Notes: generated from the letters alone by a model not told the origin. DNA of 64,000 nucleotides from Nitrospirae bacterium YQR-1 (GCA_039908095.1 JAMOBJ010000004.1:1-64000); one strand, 5' to 3'. Counted from the first letter of the stretch, positions 1 through 7,420 are shown. Translations and numbers: made by a program.

Positions 1-95
1 TTGCAGCGTGTTCCCTGATGTCTAAGGCTGCCGCCGTGGTGCTTCCCTTTACTCTGTTGCTTTTTGATTTCTGGCCGGTTCAGTTGATGAATTGA
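1..95 (+). pseudogene. Fragment of TMTC-like TPR glycosyltransferase gene (duplicated piece)
   Basis: Bases 1-77 are an exact reverse-complement copy of bases 8735-8811, which lie inside the TPR membrane glycosyltransferase gene further right. In the frame starting at base 3 it reads AACSLMSKAAAVVLPF, the same peptide as in that gene, then leaves homology at base 78 and meets a TGA at 93-95. The window may start inside a larger second copy, so how much lies to the left is unknown. It is either a recent duplication, a recombination scar or an assembly artefact. Confidence 0.8.
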
Positions 96-290
96 AGGAG
101 TTTTTGATGAAGAGAGTGTGAAATATCGTTATCAGATTACATCCTTGTGTTTATTTTAGAATTATTGCATTTTCAAGTGGTAAAAAGTCACTTGCTTGTC
201 ACATCTGTTTTTGTTAATAAGAGTTCTGGGATGTGCTTGACGCTAAAATCTGATTATTCTTAAATTATCGCCACCTCAAGCGGTATTGAG
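96..290. other. AT-rich spacer between the duplicated fragment and the IS element
   Basis: I see no coding frame or clear signal in this stretch. It separates the end of the glycosyltransferase fragment from the left end of the IS3-family element. Confidence 0.4.
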
Positions 291-352
291 TGATCTTCCC
301 CCGATTCAATGGACAGTTAAATAAGATAGAATACTGAAAAGGAGGTAAGACA

Positions 353-448
353 ATGGAAAGGCGAAGGTATGATAAGGAGTTCAAAGCAGAGGCCGTACGA
401 CTGGTGGTGGAAGGAGGCAGGAAAGTTTCTGATTTCGGGATGCTCTGA
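353..448 (+). pseudogene. IS3 transposase orfA, 5' fragment
   Basis: Starts at ATG behind the ribosome-binding site AGGAGG and encodes 31 residues beginning MERRRYDKEFKAEAVRLV, the typical opening of the helix-turn-helix OrfA of IS3-family elements. It stops at TGA 446-448, where the internal deletion has fused it out of frame to the orfB remnant. The rest of the HTH domain and the leucine zipper are missing. Confidence 0.8.
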
Positions 449-450
449 AG

Positions 451-690
451 CAATACGGAGTCATTCAAAGTATGAGTAAAAAAGGAGACTGCTATGATAA
501 TGCCGTAGCCGAGTCCTTTTTTCATACGATAAAGACTGAGTTAATATTCAATGAAAATTATGAAACAAAGTCACAGGCCAAGAGTAGTATATTCGAGTAT
601 ATAGAGGCTTTTTATAACCGTCAAAGAAGGCATTCCAAAAATGGATTGTTAAGCCCTATTGACTTCGAACTCTATAATGGGGTACCTTAA
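451..690 (+). pseudogene. IS3 transposase orfB, 3' fragment (end of rve/DDE domain)
   Basis: The frame reads QYGVIQSMSKKGDCYDNAVA and continues through AESFFHTIKTE, the conserved end of the IS3 OrfB integrase core. This includes the last catalytic glutamate region (AESFF) and the C-terminal YNRQRRHS motif. The N-terminal two thirds, with the first two catalytic aspartates, are absent. An ATG at 472 opens a 72-residue reading frame, but it can only be a remnant. Confidence 0.8.
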
Positions 691-851
691 CTTTGTGTCC
701 ACTGAATCGGGGGAAGATCATCAACTACTTTAAAAAAACTCCTTAGAACGGCTGCCGTCTCCTCTCTTATATCAACACTGTCCTCGGCATATAAGACTGT
801 AATTCCATTAGCGTAATTTTTTAATTTTTCTATTGTCATCATTTTATCCAT
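687..851 (-). pseudogene. Response-regulator receiver domain, truncated by the IS element
   Basis: On the minus strand an ATG at 851, preceded by a purine-rich site, opens MDKMMTIEKLKNYANGITVL followed by YAEDS, the beta-1/acidic-pair start of a CheY-like receiver. After about 43 residues the frame runs into the IS3-family terminal repeat and stops inside it (TAA at 687-689). The phospho-acceptor Asp and everything C-terminal are missing, and I found no continuation left of the element, so this is more than a simple insertion. Confidence 0.7.
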
Positions 852-1286
852 TTCGCCTTCCCCCTTAATTGTATATGCACAAATAATGCCAAATAATTAT
901 ACTGTGAAAACATTAAAAAAATAACCATTTATGGATTGTTATGTTATTGATGGAAGGGGAAATCTGTACATTTTGTAAGGAGCATTGGTTTACATTTTTT
1001 AAGCTATAAAGACTGATACCAGGTTACATTCAATCGCTTAACCTCATTGGCATCGTCAAAAGCTCCTCAACACATTTTCACTCTGGTATTACACGCTATT
1101 GTTTGTAGTTTGTCTTATTTTTTAGGTAAATACAACAATTACATAATTTCAAAACATAATAAAAATCTTTTGGAAAAAGAATATTGTGAAAAATTTGCGC
1201 TGTTTTAAAAAATTATCACATTTTACATGATTACTTTATAAACCATGATAAAATAAAACAGAAGAAAGAATGAGGTGTAAAGCACA
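852..1286. other. Intergenic region with a degenerate repeat copy
   Basis: AT-rich. Apart from a decayed copy of the ~140-bp repeat family (listed separately) I see no gene. The promoter of the gene at 1343 probably lies at the right end of this stretch, but no hexamer pair stands out. Confidence 0.4.
1016..1089. repeat. MITE-like repeat family R1, degenerate copy A
   Basis: Begins ATACCAGGTTACATTCAATC and ends CTCTGGTAT, matching the outer parts of the R1 family whose full copies are at 6993, 13359 and 57467. The central palindromic GC-rich arm is missing and several bases have drifted. Confidence 0.65.
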
Positions 1287-1306
1287 ATGTCATTATAAAA
1301 TGACAT
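1287..1306. promoter_or_regulatory. Perfect inverted repeat upstream of the repeat-protein gene
   Basis: ATGTCATT-ATAA-AATGACAT is a perfect 8-bp inverted repeat with a 4-base centre, 37 bases before the start codon at 1343. It could be an operator for a dimeric regulator or a small hairpin in the leader. No regulator is identifiable. Confidence 0.35.
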
Positions 1307-1342
1307 ATCTTTTAAAATCTTTTTTAAATATAGGAGGACTTT

Positions 1343-1660
1343 ATGGGAAATGCACATCGTTATATTCAAAATCCAGTAACAGGCAAATTAGAAGGAAGAA
1401 TTCAAATCAGCGATAATCGTGATAATATTACTAGTTCTTCAAAAGGGCAGAAAAAAATTGATTATATTCAGGATCCAGAGACAGGCCAAATGAAAGGGAG
1501 CAGAAAAAGCAGCGATAATAGCACTAATGCTTCAAAAGGTCAGAAAGGTTCAAGTAAAAGTGCGTCTGATAATACAACTACATATCCATTATTAAGAGGA
1601 TATAAACCTCCATTATTAGGAATGCCAGCGGTAAGAATACCTGGAGGAGGAACTCGATAA
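1343..1660 (+). CDS. Small hydrophilic protein with two internal repeats, unknown function
   Basis: Not recognised. 105 residues, well-placed start (AGGAGG eight bases before ATG). The sequence holds two imperfect tandem units of about 33 residues, each with a YIQ(N/D)P(V/E)TG(K/Q)(L/M)(E/K)G core, a Ser/Asp/Asn-rich stretch and a SKGQK ending. A Pro/Gly-rich tail (YKPPLLGMPAVRIPGGGTR) follows. No signal peptide or membrane segment is visible, and composition is basic and low in hydrophobic residues, suggesting a disordered protein. It stands alone, with a strong hairpin 40 bases downstream. Codon use is AT-rich like the neighbouring CHASE2 gene. Confidence 0.6.
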   Translation: MGNAHRYIQNPVTGKLEGRIQISDNRDNITSSSKGQKKIDYIQDPETGQMKGSRKSSDNSTNASKGQKGSSKSASDNTTTYPLLRGYKPPLLGMPAVRIPGGGTR

Positions 1661-1698
1661 GTTTGCAGAGAACAATTTAACAATTTCTTGTTAAGCAA

Positions 1699-1745
1699 CC
1701 TTTCTCCATAGGAGCAACTTGTTGGATTGCTCCTATGGAGAAAGG
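1699..1745 (+). terminator. Long perfect hairpin after the repeat-protein gene
   Basis: Two arms of 19 bases (1699-1717 and 1727-1745) pair perfectly around a 9-base loop. It lies 38 bases after the stop codon of the 105-residue protein. There is no U-run directly after it, so it may be a processing or stability hairpin rather than a classic intrinsic terminator. Confidence 0.55.
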
Positions 1746-1851
1746 TATACCGTATAATAATGCTGTTAAAGTTTCAAAAATTTGAAAAAAGCTAATTTAA
1801 TAATATAATATTGTAATATGGAAGTCCATAAGTGAGTAAATCATTATAAAG

Positions 1852-3030
1852 GTGAAAGAGATTCTAAAGAATAAATATTATTTCCTGCTATCCCTTTTAA
1901 TAGTCTATTTCGTGACAGACGTTTCGTTTATAATCAAAGAAAAACTTCCCATAATTGACGACTACCTTTATGGCAGGCGATTTCCAACTAAAAGCAAGGG
2001 TACTACTCCAGTACTGATTGTCGCTTTCGATGACGAAACTGTTAAGCGCTATGGTTATGAACGCTCTGTGTTTGCCGATGCTATTGAGGGGATTCTTAAA
2101 GGAAAACCAAAAGTACTGGGTATTGATAATTTTTTTTGCCGTATAAGAGATTTAAAAGAAGATCTGAAACTTATAAAGATACTTGAAAATGCTGAATCCA
2201 ACATAGTGCTTGCTTATTTCAGTCACGAATTAGATAGCTTTTTATTACGACAAATTAATCCCGAAACACATGAAAGTATTTATAAAAACAATAACAACGT
2301 TACTCTTGCAAACGTAAGAATAGCGATCCCTTCAGAAAACAATGAAATAACTGCCTTTGATATAAACCCGGATTATTATAGTTACGAACAGTATCTGCCT
2401 TTTCCTATGGAGGTGGTAAGTAAATATGTTGGAGGTGCGGTTTATGCCCCGTATGCAGATGCCGGCTTTGACTTTAACACGGCTGGAATAAGACATTGTA
2501 AACTTGGCGATATGATGATACCTTCTATGTACGAAAGCATCCTTGACTATTACACTTTTATTAACTATACGGACAGGGACTTTCCCTCGATACCACTTTG
2601 GAAGGTTGATGAGACAGATTCAACGATTTTCAAAGACAAAATAGTGTTAATAGGGGCAAGTGCACCATTAGCCGGCGATATAGTGTCAAGTCCTGTTTCT
2701 AAAAAAATGCCCGGCGTTTACATCCATGCCTATGCAATAGACATGTTACTTAACAGGAATTTTATTACCCCTATAGAGTTAAAACACCAGAAAGTGATGG
2801 CATTTATAGCGACTTTCATAATTTCTTTAATAGTGATGTTTATGAAAAGGTTACCGGCTTTTTTAATTACCATTTTTTCGGTGACAGGGATAAAGTTCCT
2901 AACTGATCTGCTTTTTTATAATTATGAGTTATACGTATATTTTACCCCTTTCCTATTTGACCTGCTCCTTACAAACCTGTTAGTTATCGTTTTAAAATTA
3001 CGATGTTCCCCAGAAAAAATGGACACATAA
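1852..3030 (+). CDS. CHASE2-domain membrane sensor without an output domain
   Basis: 392 residues from a GTG start with a weak ribosome-binding site. An N-terminal membrane helix (about residues 10-28) leads into an extracytoplasmic CHASE2 domain. The start has the DDETVKRYG pattern, the middle GKPKVLGIDNFF, and the end the diagnostic FKDKIVLIGASAP...PGVYIHAYAIDMLL block. Three hydrophobic helices follow (about 305-385). CHASE2 normally sits in front of an adenylate cyclase, kinase or GGDEF domain; here the protein ends right after the helices with a short basic tail. It may pass its signal through a partner, or be a truncated sensor. The downstream 500 bases are mobile-element debris, consistent with loss of a C-terminal output domain. 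Confidence 0.75.
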   Translation: MKEILKNKYYFLLSLLIVYFVTDVSFIIKEKLPIIDDYLYGRRFPTKSKGTTPVLIVAFDDETVKRYGYERSVFADAIEGILKGKPKVLGIDNFFCRIRDLKEDLKLIKILENAESNIVLAYFSHELDSFLLRQINPETHESIYKNNNNVTLANVRIAIPSENNEITAFDINPDYYSYEQYLPFPMEVVSKYVGGAVYAPYADAGFDFNTAGIRHCKLGDMMIPSMYESILDYYTFINYTDRDFPSIPLWKVDETDSTIFKDKIVLIGASAPLAGDIVSSPVSKKMPGVYIHAYAIDMLLNRNFITPIELKHQKVMAFIATFIISLIVMFMKRLPAFLITIFSVTGIKFLTDLLFYNYELYVYFTPFLFDLLLTNLLVIVLKLRCSPEKMDT

Positions 3031-3124
3031 TTAAGATACACCATCGGATTTCGAGCTCTCATCCTTCTATTATTTTAACCGCCACCTTAATGCGGCGCAG
3101 GCCGTCAAACTCACAGAAGTAAAC

Positions 3125-3213
3125 CGTAAGCGTCAAGTAAACCCCATCTTTTTTCACACAAGTATGACACCTCTACTTATTTTTTTGAAGATGGGGTTTA
3201 CTTGACGCTTACA
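3125..3213. repeat. Inverted-repeat element R3 (IS-end-like)
   Basis: GTAAGCGTCAAGTAAACCCC (from 3125) and its reverse complement ending at 3213 form ~25-base arms around a ~38-base centre. A related third arm (GTGGGGTTAACTTGACGCTT) is at 3235-3254. About 65 bases (3149-3213) recur at 59080-59146. The arms look like the ends of an IS or a MITE. Left of it, the minus strand 3124-3059 carries what may be the last ~20 codons of a lost gene (VYFCEFDGLRRIKVAVKIIEG split over the element edge); the product is unknown. Confidence 0.6.
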
Positions 3214-3364
3214 CTGTTAACATAAAAAAATGTGGGTGGGGTTAACTTGACGCTTACCATACGGCACGTAAAAGTGAAATATAACTTCAATCCATATGAG
3301 ACCTGTAATACAAAGTCTTAATGAAGGTGTGATGCCGTGTCTTTAATAGGCATTTAATAGGCTT

Positions 3365-3437
3365 GAGCCGTATGAGGGAAAACTCTCATGTACGGTTCTT
3401 AAGGGGGAGGGTTTGCAAGAACCCTGACCTACCTGAC
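3365..3437 (+). mobile_element. Group II intron 3' end: domains V and VI (relic)
   Basis: Bases 3365-3398 form a 34-nt hairpin GAGCCGTATGAGGGAAAACT...AGTTCTCATGTACGGTTC-type structure: the lower stem GAGCCGTA pairs with TACGGTTC and the upper stem is capped by a GAAA-type loop. Length and sequence are those of a canonical group II intron domain V. It is followed by a domain VI-like stem (AGGGTT/AACCCT) and a CCTACCTGAC 3' end with a candidate branch-point A. No reverse transcriptase frame or 5' intron part is present upstream, so only the 3' tail survives; the exact 3' boundary (~3437) is inferred. Confidence 0.8.
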
Positions 3438-3537
3438 AAAAAACGTATAAGTACCGGGGGATGGCGCCATAGCACCACCCCCTGAATTTTTAACAGTCAC
3501 TCAGTAAGCAAACTTATTAGTTCCATCCCAGGTACGG

Positions 3538-4527
3538 TTATAGCTTAACAGCATTTCCTACAATTCCGTTTGCACCTAAAAAAACATCTATGCCGGTGAA
3601 TTTCTCCGGTGAATTTTGAAACCATTGTAGCACATCTTCAAACCTCTGGGGCAAATCATACTTAGGAGCCAAAGCATCAAAAGTGTCCATTACCGCCCAC
3701 TCTATCAAATCCCTGTAGCCCTTCACTCTTCCTGTGTAGTTCCAGCATGGGATTACAGAGCCTAAAAACCTTCCCAGATAAGGTATTCTCTTAAGTACAG
3801 TGTCAACCGGAAACCACACGGGAATATATGCACGTAAGATTTTTAATAATAATTCCCTGTCCATCCTTGTAGTTACAGGCCGCCATATGTACTTGGATTT
3901 CCAATGCTCGATTCTACCGTCCTTGAGGTAGCAGTCAACTGATATTTTACCGCCGGGTTTGAGGGCTCTTACCAGAGAATAAAAGGCGGCCCTGGGGTTG
4001 GGAGTATGCTGAAGCACACCATAACAAAACACTTTGTCAAAATAATTTTCAGGAAAGGGAATATTAAAAATGTCTCCCTGAAAAGCACATAAACGGTCAT
4101 TTAAGTTGTTTTCATAACAAACATCCACAGCATTGCTGTAGTCAAAGGAATACGTCAAAGCACCGGTTTTTAAAATAATCTCGGTAAATCTGCCGGCACC
4201 ACATCCGGCCTCCAAAATCTTTGTGCCTTTCATCTCCACGGGCTGCCATTTCGTGCCGTTGTAAAAACGCCTTTGAGATAAATCAGTTAAGTTGCTGCTG
4301 TCAAGTTGAGTTTTCCTGAAAATGTTCCATTGATAACCAAATGTTTCAGTATAGTCCTGACTCTTAACAAAACGAGGGATGAAATTAGTTATTTCCACCC
4401 TCTCACCTGATTTTTCGCTCAAAAGATAACCTGTTTTGACCCTGTCACCTTCTATCTCACCAGCAACCAGTGTATATTTCTCTTTGCTCTGAGGTGATAC
4501 AAACTCATCAATGAACTCTTTATTCAT
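3538..4527 (-). CDS. Class I SAM-dependent methyltransferase with N-terminal zinc-ribbon-like segment
   Basis: 329 residues. The N-terminal ~60 residues resemble the small Trm112-like/'YTLVAGEIEGDRVKTGYLL' domain often fused to uncharacterised methyltransferases. The class I Rossmann core follows: motif I ILEAGCGAGRFTE (about 103-115), an acidic SFDYS after beta-2, FQGDIFNIPFPENYFD, and the motif IV/V region VFCYGVLQHTPNP, then LKPGGKISV. The substrate cannot be read; such proteins often sit in surface glycan or natural-product loci. It is the last gene of a minus-strand run with DUF1844, GlgC, YjbQ and a cupin, 35 bases after the cupin. Confidence 0.8.
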   Translation of the reverse strand: MNKEFIDEFVSPQSKEKYTLVAGEIEGDRVKTGYLLSEKSGERVEITNFIPRFVKSQDYTETFGYQWNIFRKTQLDSSNLTDLSQRRFYNGTKWQPVEMKGTKILEAGCGAGRFTEIILKTGALTYSFDYSNAVDVCYENNLNDRLCAFQGDIFNIPFPENYFDKVFCYGVLQHTPNPRAAFYSLVRALKPGGKISVDCYLKDGRIEHWKSKYIWRPVTTRMDRELLLKILRAYIPVWFPVDTVLKRIPYLGRFLGSVIPCWNYTGRVKGYRDLIEWAVMDTFDALAPKYDLPQRFEDVLQWFQNSPEKFTGIDVFLGANGIVGNAVKL

Positions 4528-4562
4528 AGGAAAATAATTTTAACAATCTCCCGTTAAACAAA

Positions 4563-4832
4563 CTATTTAAAATTATAATGTTTTCTGACAGGCTCTTTAA
4601 TTTCCCACGTGCAGGCAAGCCCCTTAGGGAAAGTAACAAAATCACCCTTTCCAAATTCCACTTTTTTACCATCCTTTGCTACAACCTCAACCTTTCCCTC
4701 CAGTATATAGCACTCCTCTGTACTGTCGTAAAACCAGTCAAACTTAGACACTTCCTTGCTCCATATAGGCCAGTGTTGAATTCCCCTTTCTTTAAGCTCT
4801 TTCTCTTGCGGTTTTATAACAGAAACTTCCAT
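4563..4832 (-). CDS. Small cupin protein (Cupin_3 / DUF861 type)
   Basis: 89 residues covering a single cupin barrel: STEECYILEGKVEVV (first cupin box, with Glu/Cys in the metal-ligand region), then GKGDFVTFPKGLACTWEI, typical of the DUF861/EutQ-like subfamily. The canonical His pair of box 1 is not complete, so metal binding is uncertain. A good AGGAGG precedes the start. It sits 19 bases after yjbQ in the same direction. Members are usually small sugar- or amine-related enzymes or binding proteins; function here is unknown. Confidence 0.8.
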   Translation of the reverse strand: MEVSVIKPQEKELKERGIQHWPIWSKEVSKFDWFYDSTEECYILEGKVEVVAKDGKKVEFGKGDFVTFPKGLACTWEIKEPVRKHYNFK

Positions 4833-4851
4833 TTTTGAATCCTCCTCTTTA

Positions 4852-5271
4852 TTATTGTCCGATAATGTTTACAACAATGCTTCTGCTTCTGGGCCTGTTG
4901 TCAAAGTCGGCAAGAACAATTTGCTGCCATGTGCCCAGATACATAGAGCCGTCCTCGAAAGGAATAGTTAGTGAGGGACCGCTAAAGGCAGCCCGTATAT
5001 GACTGAATCCGTTAGCATCCCCCCACGTGGCATCATGAGCGTATGAGGCTTTTGAAGGAGCAATTTTTTCATACAAATTCGTCATATCCTTAATTAATCC
5101 CGGTTCGTACTCAAAAGTTGTAATGGCGGCGGTTGAGCCTACGGCAAAAACAGTGACTATGCCCTTTCTGATGCCGGAGTTGCTTAAAACCGATGCAACG
5201 TGGCCGGTTATATTTATTAAGTCACAGCAGCCTTTTGTGCTAAATGTCAGGGTTTCGTTAATGACCTCCAT
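4852..5271 (-). CDS. yjbQ: YjbQ / UPF0047 family protein
   Basis: 139 residues, the normal length for the YjbQ family. It shows the family hallmarks: TKGCCDLINIT near the N-terminus, the ITTFEYEPG motif (about 50-58), YAHDATWGDANGFSHIRA (about 77-94) and the GTWQQIVLADFD ending. E. coli YjbQ has weak thiamine-phosphate synthase activity and the family is widely but loosely annotated as secondary thiamine-phosphate synthase. The start lies only three bases after the glgC stop, so the two are co-translated or co-transcribed. Confidence 0.88.
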   Translation of the reverse strand: MEVINETLTFSTKGCCDLINITGHVASVLSNSGIRKGIVTVFAVGSTAAITTFEYEPGLIKDMTNLYEKIAPSKASYAHDATWGDANGFSHIRAAFSGPSLTIPFEDGSMYLGTWQQIVLADFDNRPRSRSIVVNIIGQ

Positions 5272-5274
5272 AAC

Positions 5275-6480
5275 CTATATGGACCCCGTCTTAGGAAGTA
5301 TCCCTATGCCGCACTCATCTACGTGCATTTTAAACCTGTCCTTGTCTTTATCAAACCCCAGGCTTTCACCCTCACCAATTGTGTTGTCCTTATCGATAAT
5401 GACCTTGTTGAGTTTGCAGTTCTTTTTGAGGCGCACGTTTTCGAGTATTATGGAATCAGTTATTTCAACGCCGTCTTCAATGGTAACACCGCTTCTTATG
5501 AAGGAGTTTTTAATAACGGCGCCTTTAATAGTAACACCGTCTGAAATAAAAGAGTTTTCAATGCAGCCGCTTATAATCTTAGCAGGCGGCACCAGCGACA
5601 TAGCCGGATGAATCGGCCACTGGGGATTTAATATGTCAAAAACCGGTTTTTCACCAAGCATATCCATATGTGCCTCCCAGAAGGCCTTTATAGTACCGAC
5701 GTCACGCCAGTAGCCGGGCTCCTCGTAGGGAGCAGTGCCGGGAATCACGTTTTGAGAAAAATCGTAGGAGTACAGATTGATCTTATTAACAAGATGCGGC
5801 AAAATATGGCCTCCAAAGTCATTTTCGTTTCTCTTTTGTGCCTCTGCCAGAGACTCTATCAGGATATCGGTATCAAAAATATAATTTCCCATGGAAATAT
5901 AAGCCTTGGAAGGGTCACCAGGCATAGGTGACGGATTTTTAGGTTTTTCCTCAAATCTTTCGATTTTACCGTCTGAGGCGGTCTTGATGACTCCAAAAGC
6001 TGAGGCCTCCTCTATAGGCACCGGTCTTGAAGCCACGGTAACTTTAGCATTTGATCTGATGTGGAAGTCCAGCATTTGGCTGATGTCCATTCTGTAAATA
6101 TGGTCGGCACCGAATATGACAACATGAGTTGGTTTGTACTGCTGAATCAGGTTTACATTTTGCAGGACAGCATCCGCAGTGCCCTGAAACCAGTCGGTTC
6201 CCTTTCTCATCTGTGGCGGCACTATGGTGATAAACTGGTCTCTTGAGACTGAGGTCTGGCTCCAGTTCTCCTGAACATGCTTTATCAAAGACTGTGATTT
6301 GTACTGTACCAGCAGGTATGTGGAGAAAATCCCGGAGTTAATCATATTACTTAAGACAAAATCCACAATTCTGTATCTCCCCCCAAAAGGAACAGATGGT
6401 TTTGACCTTATGGCCGTAAGCGGAAATAACCTCCTTCCCTCTCCACCGGCTAAAACAACCGCCAACAATCTCTGATGCAT
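5275..6480 (-). CDS. glgC: Glucose-1-phosphate adenylyltransferase
   Basis: 401 residues, full length. Makes ADP-glucose from glucose-1-phosphate and ATP, the committed step of bacterial glycogen synthesis. Visible motifs: AVVLAGGEGRRLFPLT (nucleotide-binding loop, about 8-23), RSKPSVPFGGRYRIVDF, FQGTADAV, the IFGADHIYRMD metal/sugar site, and GYWRDVGTI. The C-terminal ~110 residues are the left-handed beta-helix with the hexad pattern (VTIKGAVIKNSFIRSGVTIE). Start ATG follows GGAGGTAAC. No glgA or glgB is next to it in the window. Confidence 0.95.
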   Translation of the reverse strand: MHQRLLAVVLAGGEGRRLFPLTAIRSKPSVPFGGRYRIVDFVLSNMINSGIFSTYLLVQYKSQSLIKHVQENWSQTSVSRDQFITIVPPQMRKGTDWFQGTADAVLQNVNLIQQYKPTHVVIFGADHIYRMDISQMLDFHIRSNAKVTVASRPVPIEEASAFGVIKTASDGKIERFEEKPKNPSPMPGDPSKAYISMGNYIFDTDILIESLAEAQKRNENDFGGHILPHLVNKINLYSYDFSQNVIPGTAPYEEPGYWRDVGTIKAFWEAHMDMLGEKPVFDILNPQWPIHPAMSLVPPAKIISGCIENSFISDGVTIKGAVIKNSFIRSGVTIEDGVEITDSIILENVRLKKNCKLNKVIIDKDNTIGEGESLGFDKDKDRFKMHVDECGIGILPKTGSI

Positions 6481-6488
6481 GTTACCTC

Positions 6489-6830
6489 CTATTGCTGATT
6501 TATTATATTAACGTAAGATATTTTCAACTGGTAGATTATCTCATTGATGTGCTTCAGTTCAGTTTCATTGAGGTTACCCCTTGTTTTCTCTTGCAGCATG
6601 ACTATCGTATCAATCAGGTGCTTTGCCATTTCAGGGTTTACCTCCTGCTCATAGTCAGGGGCTTTAACAATGCCGAGATGAATCAAAGCATTACCGCTCA
6701 AATTCATTATTAAGTTAATAAAAGTCGGCTCCGGCAGCTCAATACCCTCTAATGAGTCAACAAACATATACTCATCGGCAGGGATGTCGTCAGCTCCATT
6801 GTCCCGTTTTAATCCGTCTTTAAACATCAT
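6489..6830 (-). CDS. DUF1844 protein
   Basis: 113 residues. The core LPEPTFINLIMNLSGNALIHLGI and the following helical stretch with DTIVMLQEKTRGNLNETE match DUF1844, a small cytosolic helical family of unknown function common in Deltaproteobacteria, Nitrospirota and Planctomycetes. It is the first gene of the minus-strand glgC operon, eight bases upstream of glgC. The second Met is an equally possible start. Confidence 0.8.
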   Translation of the reverse strand: MMFKDGLKRDNGADDIPADEYMFVDSLEGIELPEPTFINLIMNLSGNALIHLGIVKAPDYEQEVNPEMAKHLIDTIVMLQEKTRGNLNETELKHINEIIYQLKISYVNIINQQ

Positions 6831-6992
6831 AATTACCGGAAACTCCGTCTGTACATATATTTATGTCTGCAGCCACTGTCAGCCATAATCACGACCTTTG
6901 AGACAGTTTGCTAAGCCGGCTCAATTATAACACATACACTGCAGACATGCAAAACATATCTGCTTAAAAAAATAACCTCCTGCAGCTTGCTG

Positions 6993-7131
6993 ATACCAAG
7001 TAGTAGTCAAAAGAGTAACGAGGTGGCAATGAGAAAGCGACCTCCCCTCATAGGGGATTCCCCTTTAAGGGAGACGTCAAGGAGCTTTCGAACAAGCCAA
7101 CAAAGTTAATTGAATGACTGCTACTTGGTAT
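6993..7131. repeat. MITE-like repeat family R1, full copy B
   Basis: 139 bp from ATACCAAGTAGTAGTCAAAA to GACTGCTACTTGGTAT, with terminal inverted repeats ATACCAAGTAG / CTACTTGGTAT. Internally it has a second palindrome built on CTCCCCTCATAGGGGATTCC. It begins in intergenic DNA, but its right end overlaps the 3' end of the cytochrome gene at 7121, supplying the last codons and stop. Confidence 0.85.
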
Positions 7132-7420
7132 TAGGATATTTTTCCGAGAGGTACTTAATAATTATTTTAGCCTCTTCGTCGGTTATATTGCAGCCATAAC
7201 CCAATTTCATTCTTATCACGGTATCTTTCCACTCTGAAGGGGTCTTTTTTGCACCCTTAGGCCTGTCTGTTGAATGACACTGGTTACACTTTGATTCAAA
7301 AAGATTTTCAGGGTCAACCGCTTCGTCCGCTAAAGTTAAAACCGGATGTAACATAGAGAAAACATATGCCAACCCAAGCGCCAAAATCCCGCTTATTACT
7401 CTATTACTAAACTTTTCCAT
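7121..7420 (-). CDS. Small periplasmic monoheme cytochrome c
   Basis: 99 residues. A Sec signal peptide (positively charged start, hydrophobic core to about residue 31, ALTLADEA-like cleavage region) precedes one heme c site CNQCH (about 45-49). The C-terminal half MKLGYGCNITDEEAKIIIKY contains the likely Met axial ligand. This fits the small 'quinohemoprotein/cytochrome c-like' carriers of ~80 mature residues. The last three residues (NTK) and the stop codon lie inside an R1 repeat, so the original C-terminus was replaced. Good AGGAGG ribosome-binding site. Confidence 0.8.
   Translation of the reverse strand: MEKFSNRVISGILALGLAYVFSMLHPVLTLADEAVDPENLFESKCNQCHSTDRPKGAKKTPSEWKDTVIRMKLGYGCNITDEEAKIIIKYLSEKYPNTK

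Larger units (their letters stand above)
291..720 (+). mobile_element. Internally deleted IS3-family insertion sequence
   Basis: The ends are near-perfect inverted repeats: TGATCTTCCCCCGATTCA at the left and its complement ending at 720, beginning TG and ending CA as is typical of IS3-family elements. Inside are only the first ~30 codons of an orfA-type transposase and the last ~75 codons of an orfB-type transposase, joined without the middle. At ~430 bp it is about a third of the length of an intact IS3 element and cannot encode its own transposase, but both ends are preserved, so it could be mobilised in trans. I see no clear target-site duplication (GAG on the left, TCA on the right). Confidence 0.85.

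Noticed and set aside
3440..3535. GGGGGATGGCGCCATAGCACCACCCCC as an intrinsic terminator
   Set aside because: The stem has mismatches and no T-run on the minus strand, where the nearest gene ends; it may be just intron-flanking sequence.
5123..5611. Plus-strand reading frames inside glgC and yjbQ
   Set aside because: They lie opposite to clearly conserved genes (GlgC, YjbQ) and have no domain features or initiation sites.
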